Assembly (NCBI GenBank): GCA_945897765.1
Contig: CAMDGP010000093.1
Span: 1 to 7,951, forward strand
DNA: 7,951 nucleotides
Origin: Chitinophaga pinensis
Lineage (GTDB): Bacteria > Bacteroidota > Bacteroidia > Flavobacteriales_D > Crocinitomicaceae
Direction of reading: 5' to 3'
The notes beneath the pieces are model-generated. The model was not told where the DNA came from. It did no database searches and saw only the letters and a list, made by a program, of their open reading frames with translations. How positions within the stretch are numbered: position 1 is the stretch's first letter; every line of letters begins with the position of its first letter. Below are positions 1 to 7,010 of the stretch, piece after piece. The translations under genes were made by a program, and so were the position numbers.

Positions 1-2534
1 GGATCCAATGGATTTTCCTCTAAATATTTCTCAATATCAGAAGCTACATTTCCAGACGCAGTTCCTAAAACATACGCACGAATTGTAGTGTTTGAAATAC
101 GATTTTTACGTTCCAATGAACCGTTTCCGTTTTCAACTGAGATTTCAGCGAACTCACTTAAGCGTACTTGTTTTCCATCGTTTGCCGTAAATGTTAAGCT
201 CTTCACATCGTCTACGTTTTTACGGTCAAATTTATCCATCATCACGCGGATATCGTATTCTTGTCCTTTCACGTCGAATTGACTGTCGTCGTTACCCGTT
301 AATGCATTTTGTAATTGCATTCCGATAACTGCGATTGGCAATCCCAATTGTCCCATTTTTTCTCTATCCAAATCAATGCGTACTTCTGGAGTTACGTCAT
401 CTGTTGAGATGGTTGGGTCTTTTGCTCCTTTCATATCCGAAATAGCAACTTTCAATCTGCGCGCTTCTTTCATCAACAGTTCGCTATCGTCGGACGAAAG
501 GAAAATTTCAATTGGCGCTTCTTCAGAATCCACCATTCCCATGTTCATTGCTTTCACTTCGATGCCAGGATAGCGATTTTGAATTTTCTCGCGAATCGCA
601 TTCATGTAATTGATTGTCGGAAAAACCTTCTGTTTTCCAGGCTTCATTTTTACAGTAATCTCTGATTTGTTTTCAGCACCGAAAGATGCAGCGCCCATTC
701 CTGAACTTGGTCCACCAACGTTAGAGAAAACGATATCAACGACATCTTTTTGAGCCAAAATCATTTTTTCGATTTCTAAAGTTATCGCGTTGTTTTCTTC
801 GAAAGTTGTGCTCTTTTCATATTTCAATTTAATCATGAATTTCCCTTGATCTCCTTGAGCTACGAATTCTTGACCAACAATTCCTAAGCCCATTGTCGCC
901 ATACTTCCTATAAAAATAGCCAAAATTGCTCCTCCCATAATCAATTTATGACGCAAAGACCAACCTACCAAAATAACATATTGGTCAGTGAAAATCGTAA
1001 TTCTTCGCTCAAACCATAACAATACCGCTTGGAATGGATTTTTAGGATTCAATTTGATTTCTTTAGCAAAACGAGAAGCCAACCATGGTGTCAATGTAAA
1101 ACATACGAATAATGACATCAGCGTTGAAACCACTACTACAATTGAGAATTGGTGTAAGATATCAGAAATTGTACCTTCGATGAATACAACAGGAGAGAAA
1201 ACTACAACGTCCACAAGTGTAATTGCTAAGGCTGTAAAACCAATCTCGTTACGTCCGTCTAAAGCTGCTTGTCGACGGTTTTTACCCATTTGTAAGTGGC
1301 GATAAATATTTTCCAAAACCACAATCGAGTCATCGACCAAGATTCCAATTACAAGCGACATTGCAAGTAGCGTCATCAGATTCAAAGTGTAACCCAAAAG
1401 AAACATAACAATAAAGGTTGAAATCAAGGAGGCTGGAATGGAAACCAATACAATGAATGCATTTCTCAAACTGTGTAAGAATAACAACATTACGGCTGCC
1501 ACCAAAATAACAGCTAACTCCAAATCGTGAATTACGGCATCAACAGATTCTATAGTTGGAATTGAAGTGTCGGTTGCAATTGTAAATTTCAGTCCTTCTT
1601 TTTTGTATTTTTCTTCAATTTGTTTGAATCGTTCTTTAGTCGCAGTGGACATGTCAACAGCATTCGCATCACTTTGTTTTTTAATACGCAAACCAACACC
1701 ATTTACACCATTGTAACGGCTTACAGCCACTTGGTCTTCAATGCCATCAATGATTTCAGCCACGTCACTTAAGCGTACTTCTGAAGTCCCTTTCGAATAC
1801 AAAACCAAGTTTTCAAGGTCTTTAACATTTTTGAATTTACCAGCTAAACGCACGGTCATTTGTTCGTCAGCGCTTTTTACTTTCCCTGTTGGAAATTCAA
1901 CGTTCGCAGCTGCAATTGCTTGGTTGATTTGTGCAAATGACAAACCGTAACGTTTCATTTTGTCTTTGTCAACGTTTACGCGAAATGCTCTATGTTCACC
2001 GCCAATTACTTGTACTTCGGCAACACCTTTCGTTTGTTTGATTTGAGGTAAAATCTGGTCGTCCATCAACTCCATAAAGTCGCGATCGTCCATGTTTTTT
2101 GCCACAGCACTCACTTGAAGTACGGGTGAAGCATTCGGTTCAATCTTAGCAATAACTGGTGTTTTCGCACCTTCAGGTAAAGTATTTAATACATTATTGA
2201 TTTTTCGCTGTGCGTCTTCTAATGATTTATCGATGTCGGCAGAAGCTTTGAACTCCAACAACATAACCGAAGCATTGTCTAAAGAGAAAGCTGTTACTTC
2301 ATTGATGTTTTCCAATCCACTCAAGGCATCTTCCAACGGTTTAGAAACTTGACTTTCAACAGTCGCAGGGGAAGCGCCAGGGTAGGTTGTAGTAACCGTT
2401 AGGATAGGAGGGGAGAAATCAGGAAGCAATTCATAGCTCAACTGATTGTAAGATATGAGTCCTCCACCAATTAAAATCGTAAAAATTACGATAATGAACG
2501 ATGGACGTTTTATGGATAATTCTGTAAGTGTCAT
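1..2534 (-). CDS. RND efflux pump inner-membrane permease, AcrB/HAE1 type (3' end missing)
   Basis: This is the proton-driven pump subunit of a tripartite efflux system, sitting in the inner membrane with a large periplasmic porter domain that captures drugs or other amphiphiles. ATG at 2534 opens 844 codons without a stop up to the window edge. AcrB-type pumps have about 1,050 residues, so roughly 200 C-terminal residues, including the later membrane helices, lie outside. Visible parts: the cytoplasmic start and first membrane helix (about 11-29), the first porter half with the LLPDF and YPGAS motifs (37-55), helices 2-6 (about 337-490), a seventh helix (about 531-552) and most of the second porter half. 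The proton-relay motif GILVDD is present, with Asp401 and Asp402 matching AcrB Asp407/Asp408. Partner residues expected near AcrB Lys940 are outside. The start lies 7 nt after the adaptor stop, with no Shine-Dalgarno. Substrate cannot be told; the double Asp and lack of CusA-type metal features favour a drug exporter. Confidence 0.95.
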   Translation of the reverse strand, partial: MTLTELSIKRPSFIIVIFTILIGGGLISYNQLSYELLPDFSPPILTVTTTYPGASPATVESQVSKPLEDALSGLENINEVTAFSLDNASVMLLEFKASADIDKSLEDAQRKINNVLNTLPEGAKTPVIAKIEPNASPVLQVSAVAKNMDDRDFMELMDDQILPQIKQTKGVAEVQVIGGEHRAFRVNVDKDKMKRYGLSFAQINQAIAAANVEFPTGKVKSADEQMTVRLAGKFKNVKDLENLVLYSKGTSEVRLSDVAEIIDGIEDQVAVSRYNGVNGVGLRIKKQSDANAVDMSTATKERFKQIEEKYKKEGLKFTIATDTSIPTIESVDAVIHDLELAVILVAAVMLLFLHSLRNAFIVLVSIPASLISTFIVMFLLGYTLNLMTLLAMSLVIGILVDDSIVVLENIYRHLQMGKNRRQAALDGRNEIGFTALAITLVDVVVFSPVVFIEGTISDILHQFSIVVVVSTLMSLFVCFTLTPWLASRFAKEIKLNPKNPFQAVLLWFERRITIFTDQYVILVGWSLRHKLIMGGAILAIFIGSMATMGLGIVGQEFVAQGDQGKFMIKLKYEKSTTFEENNAITLEIEKMILAQKDVVDIVFSNVGGPSSGMGAASFGAENKSEITVKMKPGKQKVFPTINYMNAIREKIQNRYPGIEVKAMNMGMVDSEEAPIEIFLSSDDSELLMKEARRLKVAISDMKGAKDPTISTDDVTPEVRIDLDREKMGQLGLPIAVIGMQLQNALTGNDDSQFDVKGQEYDIRVMMDKFDRKNVDDVKSLTFTANDGKQVRLSEFAEISVENGNGSLERKNRISNTTIRAYVLGTASGNVASDIEKYLEENPLD
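141..169. repeat. Internal direct repeat in the pump gene, copy 1
   Basis: GATTTCAGC, four variable bases, then TCACTTAAGCGTACTT. It matches positions 1752-1780 at 26 of 29 bases. On the minus strand it encodes the VRLSEFAEI segment (residues 790-798) of the second porter half. It reflects the ancient two-fold duplication of RND pumps. Confidence 0.7.
1752..1780. repeat. Internal direct repeat in the pump gene, copy 2
   Basis: Partner of the copy at 141-169, exactly 537 codons away in the same frame. On the minus strand it encodes VRLSDVAEI (residues 253-261) in the first porter half. The last 16 bases are identical between copies, including synonymous positions. Confidence 0.7.
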
Positions 2535-2541
2535 TACTTAG

Positions 2542-3600
2542 TTATTTATTCGTTTTAACGTTTGAGTTATTTTGCAAATTCACTTGACCTTTCGTTACGA
2601 TTTGGTCAGCTTTTGTCAATCCTGAAACCACTTCGATGTAGTCGCCATCAGATGTACCAGCATTGAAAGAAGTTAAGATTGCTTTTCCGTTTTTGATAAC
2701 GTAAACTTGAGGTTTTTTAGAAGAACCAATTAACGCTTTTCTTGGGACAGAAAGTGCAGTTGTACTTTTTGAATTCGATAACGAAACCGAACCATACATT
2801 CCAGCCATGATTCTATTTGTTGAATTGTTTTGAATCGTCGCTTGAATTTTGAAATTGTGAGAAGCATCGGCTTGCACAGCGATTTGTGAGATTTTTCCTT
2901 TAAAGTCAGCATCTCCATAAACGTCCACATTTGCATCAATTGTTTGACCTTTTGTGAATTTCAAAACGTCGCGTTCTGGAACTGAGATGGTTAATTTTAA
3001 AGCAGAAATGTCTGTCAATTCAACAATTGGTGTTCCTGGTCCAATCATCGAACCTAAGTCGACCATTTTCTTTGTTACAATCCCACTGTAAGGCGCAACA
3101 ATTGAAGTACTTCTTAATTGTTTTTGTAATTGTTTCAATTGAACTTCAGTTGTTTTTACTGCTAAGTCAATTTTTTCTGCTTCAGCACTAGCAATTACGT
3201 TGTCTCTTTTTAAACTTGCATAACGAGCGTTGTCATTTTTCAAATTGTCCAAGTTCAATTGTGCTGATTGAATTTGCAACAAGATCATTTCATCGTCCAA
3301 TTTTGCAATCTGTTGACCAGCTGAAACTACGTCACCTTCTTCCACATATAATTTTACCAATTTTCCTGAACCGTCTGAAGCTAAGTTGTTTTGGCGTGCT
3401 GCATCAAATGTTCCTAAGAAAGACAATGAACTTTCAAATGTGTGAACAGTTGGTTTAGTTGCTTCAACTAAGATTGCTTCTGAAGCATCGCGAATATATA
3501 ATTTTGCCTCAACTGCTTTTTTGTTAGACATTAACTTCATAGCGCCTAAACCGATGACAACTACAGCTCCTATTCCTATGATTATTACTCTTTTGTTCAT
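2542..3600 (-). CDS. RND efflux periplasmic adaptor subunit (HlyD/AcrA-type membrane fusion protein)
   Basis: The adaptor links the inner-membrane pump to the outer-membrane channel in the periplasm. From ATG at 3600 it has 352 residues, usual for the family. Visible layout: a short basic start and one hydrophobic anchor (about 4-20), the first lipoyl half (about 76-102, GKLVKLYVEEGD), an alpha-helical hairpin rich in Leu, Gln and Lys (about 104-162), the second lipoyl half (about 165-196, IVAPYSGIV then GTPIVELTD), a beta-barrel (about 200-275) and a membrane-proximal domain (about 285-345). No lipobox cysteine follows the hydrophobic stretch, so it appears membrane-anchored rather than a lipoprotein. 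An in-frame TTG at 3624 would add eight residues overlapping the end of the channel gene. I prefer the ATG because the basic residues then directly precede the anchor. It starts 7 nt after the channel stop and ends 7 nt before the pump start. Confidence 0.94.
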   Translation of the reverse strand: MNKRVIIIGIGAVVVIGLGAMKLMSNKKAVEAKLYIRDASEAILVEATKPTVHTFESSLSFLGTFDAARQNNLASDGSGKLVKLYVEEGDVVSAGQQIAKLDDEMILLQIQSAQLNLDNLKNDNARYASLKRDNVIASAEAEKIDLAVKTTEVQLKQLQKQLRSTSIVAPYSGIVTKKMVDLGSMIGPGTPIVELTDISALKLTISVPERDVLKFTKGQTIDANVDVYGDADFKGKISQIAVQADASHNFKIQATIQNNSTNRIMAGMYGSVSLSNSKSTTALSVPRKALIGSSKKPQVYVIKNGKAILTSFNAGTSDGDYIEVVSGLTKADQIVTKGQVNLQNNSNVKTNK

Positions 3601-3607
3601 GATTTTA

Positions 3608-4921
3608 TTATTTAATGTTTCCAATTGATTTTAAATACTCTAATTCGGCTTGTCTTAATTGAATGTAAGTTGCTACCACATTCGTTTGTGCTTGCTGCAA
3701 ACCGTTCTCAGCAAGAATCAAATCATTGGAACTGCTCATTCCTTGTTTGAATTTTAAAACTGCATTTTTGTGAATGCTTTCTGCTAATTGCAATTGTTCT
3801 TTTGTAATGCTCAAAGCACCTGCCTTCACTTCGATTTGTTTGCGGTTGTTATCCACAGCCATTTCTAATTGTTGGTTGAGTAATTCGTATTGATTGTCTA
3901 TTTTCTCCTTGTTCAATGCATTCATTTTCGCTTTGTGATATTTCTCTAAACCGTCGAATAAATTCCAATCCAAACGCAAACCTAAAAATGCTCCATCAAT
4001 TCCTTTTCGGAAGTTGTCTTCTGGTTTGATGTTCACATTGTAGTTATAAGCAGCGTAAAAAGACAGGTTTGGTAAGTATCCCATTTTAATTCCTTTTTTC
4101 TCTTCTTCGTTCATTTTCTTTTGAGAATCAATCATTTTCAAAGCCAAGAAATTCGTTTCTGATTGGTCTACTAAAATGGAGTTTTCAACCAATTTGTCTG
4201 CTTTAAAACTGATGTTAACATCCTTTGGATAGCCAATGTAAATCTTCATTAAAGACTCTAATTGTTCTTTTGTTGCCAATAATGAAGCTTTCGTGTTTGC
4301 CAAAGTCAATTCGTTGATTTTCAATTTATCTGCTTCTGTTTGAATCACTAAGCCTTGTTGTACCATGGATTCCATGTTTTTTATCAATGCTTTTGTGTTC
4401 ACTATATTGCTATCGATGAATTCCAATTGTTTGATAATACCTTGAATCAAGAAATAGGTATTTGCTACTTGGTAACGCACATCTTGTAAAGTCATTTGTT
4501 TTTGTGTTTCAACGATTTCTGAATTTACAGCCAATGCAGCTAAACCGTAATTCACTTGCGAATTGAACAACACTTGTGTCAATTGTACTGTGTTACTCAA
4601 AACGATTGGAACGCCAAACTGCACCGTTGAAAATGTTCCCGCTGGCCCACCAAAAAATTCAGCAGGAATAACTTGTCCTTGAATTTTTGCATTGTATTTG
4701 TAGTCTGCAATGAAGTTTAGTTGAGGTAACCTTGCTGATAAATACGCACCTCTTTGCTTTTCATTGAATTCAATGTCGAGCTGGGCGTTTCGAACTTGGA
4801 GATTAGCTGTGTCTGCCATTTTCATGCAGGAAGCTAAGTCCAAGGTTTGAGCATTTGTAGTATTAGTCGAAACGACCAAACCTACAATCACACTCAATGG
4901 AAAGGAATAAATTGCTTTCAT
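3608..4921 (-). CDS. TolC-family outer-membrane efflux channel
   Basis: This is the exit duct of the efflux system: a trimeric outer-membrane barrel with a long periplasmic helical tunnel. The 437-residue length is normal for the family. A signal peptide is visible (hydrophobic core about 7-18, likely cleavage after Ala24 in TNA-Q). The mature part shows the two-fold repeat of the outer-membrane efflux protein family. A barrel-strand segment (RLPQLNFIADYKYN) recurs later as YLPNLSFYAAYNYN, and VQLTQVLFNSQVNYG recurs as LRLDWNLFDGLEKYH. Long Gln/Lys/Leu-rich helices fill the rest. The ATG (4921-4919) shares one base with the repressor's TAA stop (4923-4921), forming TAATG, which suggests reinitiation or translational coupling. 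The adaptor start is 7 nt past its stop. No cysteine follows the signal region as a lipobox, so it is probably not lipidated. Confidence 0.94.
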   Translation of the reverse strand: MKAIYSFPLSVIVGLVVSTNTTNAQTLDLASCMKMADTANLQVRNAQLDIEFNEKQRGAYLSARLPQLNFIADYKYNAKIQGQVIPAEFFGGPAGTFSTVQFGVPIVLSNTVQLTQVLFNSQVNYGLAALAVNSEIVETQKQMTLQDVRYQVANTYFLIQGIIKQLEFIDSNIVNTKALIKNMESMVQQGLVIQTEADKLKINELTLANTKASLLATKEQLESLMKIYIGYPKDVNISFKADKLVENSILVDQSETNFLALKMIDSQKKMNEEEKKGIKMGYLPNLSFYAAYNYNVNIKPEDNFRKGIDGAFLGLRLDWNLFDGLEKYHKAKMNALNKEKIDNQYELLNQQLEMAVDNNRKQIEVKAGALSITKEQLQLAESIHKNAVLKFKQGMSSSNDLILAENGLQQAQTNVVATYIQLRQAELEYLKSIGNIK

Positions 4922-5535
4922 TAAATTGATTTTTGTGGAAATAAATAAGAGATTAACATATCGGTAACGATTTTTTTGTGGTTATTCAAGTGAGTTTCAT
5001 AAACTTCATCCGATAACTTATGGATGCCTTTCATTAAATTTTTGCTCATAAATGGAAAATCACAATTCGACATAATGAGAAGTGTTAAACTCACTAAATT
5101 GATTTCTCGCATCGTTCCAGCTTCAAAAGCGCGCTGACACTCTTCAACAATTCCTGAGTTTAGAACTTTATCAAAATAGGAACTATCCACTTCATAACCT
5201 TCTTCGCGGTGTAGTTCGTTGACAATAAAACCAGGTAATTCAGGATGGCGTGATAGAAAATCGTACTCTTTTTCAATTAACAAACGAATTTTATCTTCTA
5301 GTGGTTTGTCTGTTCTAAAAACTTCAACCATCGAATTAACGAATTCTTCCATTGCATCGTGAAACACTAATTTAAATAATTCCATTTTCGAACGGAAATA
5401 GTAATTCACTAAAGCGACATTCATTCCTGAGGCTTTCGCAATCTCTCTGGTTGAGCACGCTGCAAAACCTTTGGATATAAAAACTTCCCTTGCAGCAGCT
5501 TTAATTTTTTGTTCGGTTGTTATATCATTTTTCAT
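4921..5535 (-). CDS. TetR-family transcriptional repressor, likely regulator of the efflux operon
   Basis: A dimeric ligand-responsive DNA-binding protein of 204 residues from ATG at 5535, the usual TetR-family size. The N-terminal three-helix DNA-binding domain is clear: helix 1 (KIKAAAREVFISKGF, 10-24), then the helix-turn-helix STREIAKASGMNVALVNYYF (28-47) followed by RSKMELF, the family's typical ending. The C-terminal helical part (about 60-200) is the ligand-binding and dimerisation region; its ligand cannot be read from sequence. An upstream in-frame TTG at 5556 would place the N-terminus inside the operator and promoter and add residues absent from family members, so it is rejected. 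As the first gene of the operon, beside a nested inverted repeat, it most likely represses itself and the three efflux genes and is released by a pump substrate. It overlaps the channel gene by one base. Confidence 0.93.
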   Translation of the reverse strand: MKNDITTEQKIKAAAREVFISKGFAACSTREIAKASGMNVALVNYYFRSKMELFKLVFHDAMEEFVNSMVEVFRTDKPLEDKIRLLIEKEYDFLSRHPELPGFIVNELHREEGYEVDSSYFDKVLNSGIVEECQRAFEAGTMREINLVSLTLLIMSNCDFPFMSKNLMKGIHKLSDEVYETHLNNHKKIVTDMLISYLFPQKSI

Positions 5536-5543
5536 AGGTGGCA

Positions 5544-5551
5544 CAAAATTA
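5544..5551 (-). promoter_or_regulatory. Predicted -7 promoter box of the tetR-efflux operon
   Basis: Read on the minus strand this is TAATTTTG, an exact match to the Bacteroidota -7 consensus TAnnTTTG. It lies 8 nt from the repressor ATG, so transcription would begin almost at the start codon. The nearest upstream TTG usable as a -33 element is 15 nt away, shorter than the usual spacing of about 17-23, so the -33 assignment is weak. The box overlaps the left outer arm of the inverted repeat, which fits autorepression by blocking RNA polymerase. Confidence 0.55.
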
Positions 5552-5593
5552 AACAACAGTTTTAAACAAGTGTTTAAATCAACTGTTTAATTT
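5546..5593. promoter_or_regulatory. Nested inverted repeat, probable TetR-family operator
   Basis: A 48-bp dyad centred between 5569 and 5570, in which 19 of 24 base pairs are symmetric. The inner arms are TTTAAACA (5561-5568) and TGTTTAAA (5571-5578), separated by AG. The outer arms are AAATTAAACA (5546-5555) and TGTTTAATTT (5584-5593), perfectly complementary and sharing the same centre. On each side the TTAAACA core recurs at a 13-bp step, giving four half-sites. This would suit two repressor dimers on one operator, as known for QacR, though that stoichiometry is inferred. An alternative off-centre pair, AACAGTT (5555-5561) and AACTGTT (5581-5587), also exists. The dyad covers the predicted promoter of the repressor operon and ends 42 bp before the helicase -7 box. 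Confidence 0.72.
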
Positions 5594-5635
5594 ATGTTAA
5601 TTTATCTTCAAATAGTTTTATTCTTTAAGTCCAAC

Positions 5636-5643
5636 TATCTTTG
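5636..5643 (+). promoter_or_regulatory. Predicted -7 promoter box of the DbpA-like helicase gene
   Basis: TATCTTTG matches the Bacteroidota consensus TAnnTTTG exactly and is followed by CAAC and the ATG at 5648. The transcript would have almost no leader. No TTG is present at the expected -33 distance, so the call rests on the -7 box alone. Its position supports the start at 5648 over the upstream in-frame ATG at 5594, which would lie upstream of this promoter. Confidence 0.55.
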
Positions 5644-5647
5644 CAAC

Positions 5648-6967
5648 ATGAGTTCAAAACAACAAATCGACACCGTTCTTTCCAATATTGGATTTTCAGA
5701 ACTAAATGAATTGCAGCAAGAAACACTTACAAAAAGTGAAACTGAACGCAATTTGATGATTCTTTCACAAACTGGTTCTGGAAAAACATTTGCCTTTTTG
5801 TTGCCTTTGTTTTTAAAGCTCGAATCAAGTTCCAAAGAAATTCAAGCGGTAATTTTAGCGCCATCAAGAGAATTAGCCATTCAAATCGAAGGTGTTTTTC
5901 GTTCTATGAAAACTAATTTTAAGGTTTTAACATGCTACGGAGGACACTCGATGTCGGTGGAAAGGAAAAGCTTAAAAGAAGCACCAGCTGTATTAATTGG
6001 AACGCCTGGTAGAATTTGTGACCACATTTCAAGAAATACCTTGGACTTATCTCACGTCACGCAATTCGTTGTGGATGAATACGATAAGAGTTTAGAATTC
6101 GGTTTTGAAGATCAAATAAAATACATTTATCAAGAATTATACGCCTTGGAATTTACAACTTTGGTTTCTGCCACAGAACACAAAGAATTCCCTGATTATT
6201 TAGCGTTTAGAAATCCTGCAATTGTCAATCACTTAGCAAATTCAGAAGATCCAGCGATTACATTTTGGAATTATCCTGTTCGCAATAGCAACAAATTCGA
6301 CAAGCTTTTCGATTTATTGTGTTCATTCAAAGGAGAATTAACGATTGTGTTTTGCAATTTCAGAGAAGCAACCGAATCTGTTCGCAATCACTTATACGAC
6401 GGCGGTTACGATTCAATCATCTATCACGGTGGTATGGAACAAGACGAGCGCGAACGTGCTTTGATTCAGTTTCGAAATGGAAGTTACCACACGCTTATTT
6501 GTACCGATTTAGGTTCACGCGGTTTGGACATTCCTGAAATTCAACACGTTGTTCATTTTCAATTTCCACACAGCGAAGAAGCATTTATTCACCGAAATGG
6601 TCGTACGGCGCGTATGAAAGCGAATGGTTCTTCTTATTTATTACTCAACAAAGACGAAAACACACCTGATTATTTGGAAGTTCCACGAGCTGAATTTAAG
6701 ATTCCAACAAATATTCTGGAGCCACAAATGAGCCCTTGGGTGACATTATATTTCAGTGGAGGGAAAAAAGACAAAATCAATAAAATTGACATTGTTGGAT
6801 TTTTAGGTCAGAAAGGAAATGTGTTGAAAGAAGAAATTGGATTGATAACTGTTCTTGATTTTGCAGCCTATGCAGCTGTAAAAAGAGATAATGTGAAATC
6901 GCTCCTTGCAACCATCCGCCACGAAAAAGTGAAAGGGAAGAAATTGAAGATTGAATTATCGAAATAA
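5648..6967 (+). CDS. dbpA: DEAD-box ATP-dependent RNA helicase, DbpA-like
   Basis: An ATP-dependent RNA helicase of 439 residues. Motifs in order: Q motif region (Gly15-Phe16 to Gln23/24), Walker A SQTGSGKT (40-47), Ia APSRE (71-75), GG (98-99), Ib TPGR (119-122), motif II DEYD (143-146) in place of DEAD, SAT (174-176), IV IVFCN (233-237), V TDLGSRGLD (286-294) and VI HRNGRTAR (315-322). Residues about 364-437 (WVTLYFSGGKKDKINKIDI to KGKKLKIEL) match the DbpA RNA-binding domain. In E. coli DbpA that domain targets hairpin 92 of 23S rRNA, which suggests a role in large-subunit assembly; that role is inferred here. The ATG at 5594 would add 18 hydrophobic residues unlike helicase N-termini and lies upstream of the predicted promoter, so 5648 is chosen. 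It diverges from the repressor gene and shows no functional link to efflux. Confidence 0.92.
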   Translation: MSSKQQIDTVLSNIGFSELNELQQETLTKSETERNLMILSQTGSGKTFAFLLPLFLKLESSSKEIQAVILAPSRELAIQIEGVFRSMKTNFKVLTCYGGHSMSVERKSLKEAPAVLIGTPGRICDHISRNTLDLSHVTQFVVDEYDKSLEFGFEDQIKYIYQELYALEFTTLVSATEHKEFPDYLAFRNPAIVNHLANSEDPAITFWNYPVRNSNKFDKLFDLLCSFKGELTIVFCNFREATESVRNHLYDGGYDSIIYHGGMEQDERERALIQFRNGSYHTLICTDLGSRGLDIPEIQHVVHFQFPHSEEAFIHRNGRTARMKANGSSYLLLNKDENTPDYLEVPRAEFKIPTNILEPQMSPWVTLYFSGGKKDKINKIDIVGFLGQKGNVLKEEIGLITVLDFAAYAAVKRDNVKSLLATIRHEKVKGKKLKIELSK

Positions 6968-7010
6968 TTTTGAATTTTAAACGATTAATGTTTGCTGAAT
7001 TTAAGCTTCT
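6968..7010. other. 43-bp convergent intergenic gap
   Basis: An A/T-rich spacer between the helicase stop and the ceramidase stop. Two near-copies of GAATTTAA occur as direct repeats (about 6972-6980 and 6997-7004), and there is a weak AAAC/GTTT pair. I see no GC-rich stem followed by a T run, so no intrinsic terminator is called for either gene. Confidence 0.5.

Noticed and set aside
988..1305. Plus-strand open frame of 105 codons
   Set aside because: It lies antisense inside the pump gene, whose frame gives clear RND motifs; the plus-strand product has no recognisable features.
3216..3458. Plus-strand open frame of 80 codons
   Set aside because: Antisense to the hairpin and first lipoyl region of the adaptor; no promoter box and no protein-like pattern.
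5536..5556. TTG start for the repressor at 5556
   Set aside because: It would put the coding start within the operator and upstream of the -7 box; the ATG at 5535 gives a standard TetR N-terminus.
5594..5647. N-terminal extension of the helicase from the ATG at 5594
   Set aside because: The 18 added residues are hydrophobic and unlike helicase starts, and the predicted -7 box lies downstream of that ATG.
6968..7010. Bidirectional terminator between the convergent genes
   Set aside because: Only weak 4-bp complementarity and A/T-rich direct repeats; no stable stem with a T tract.
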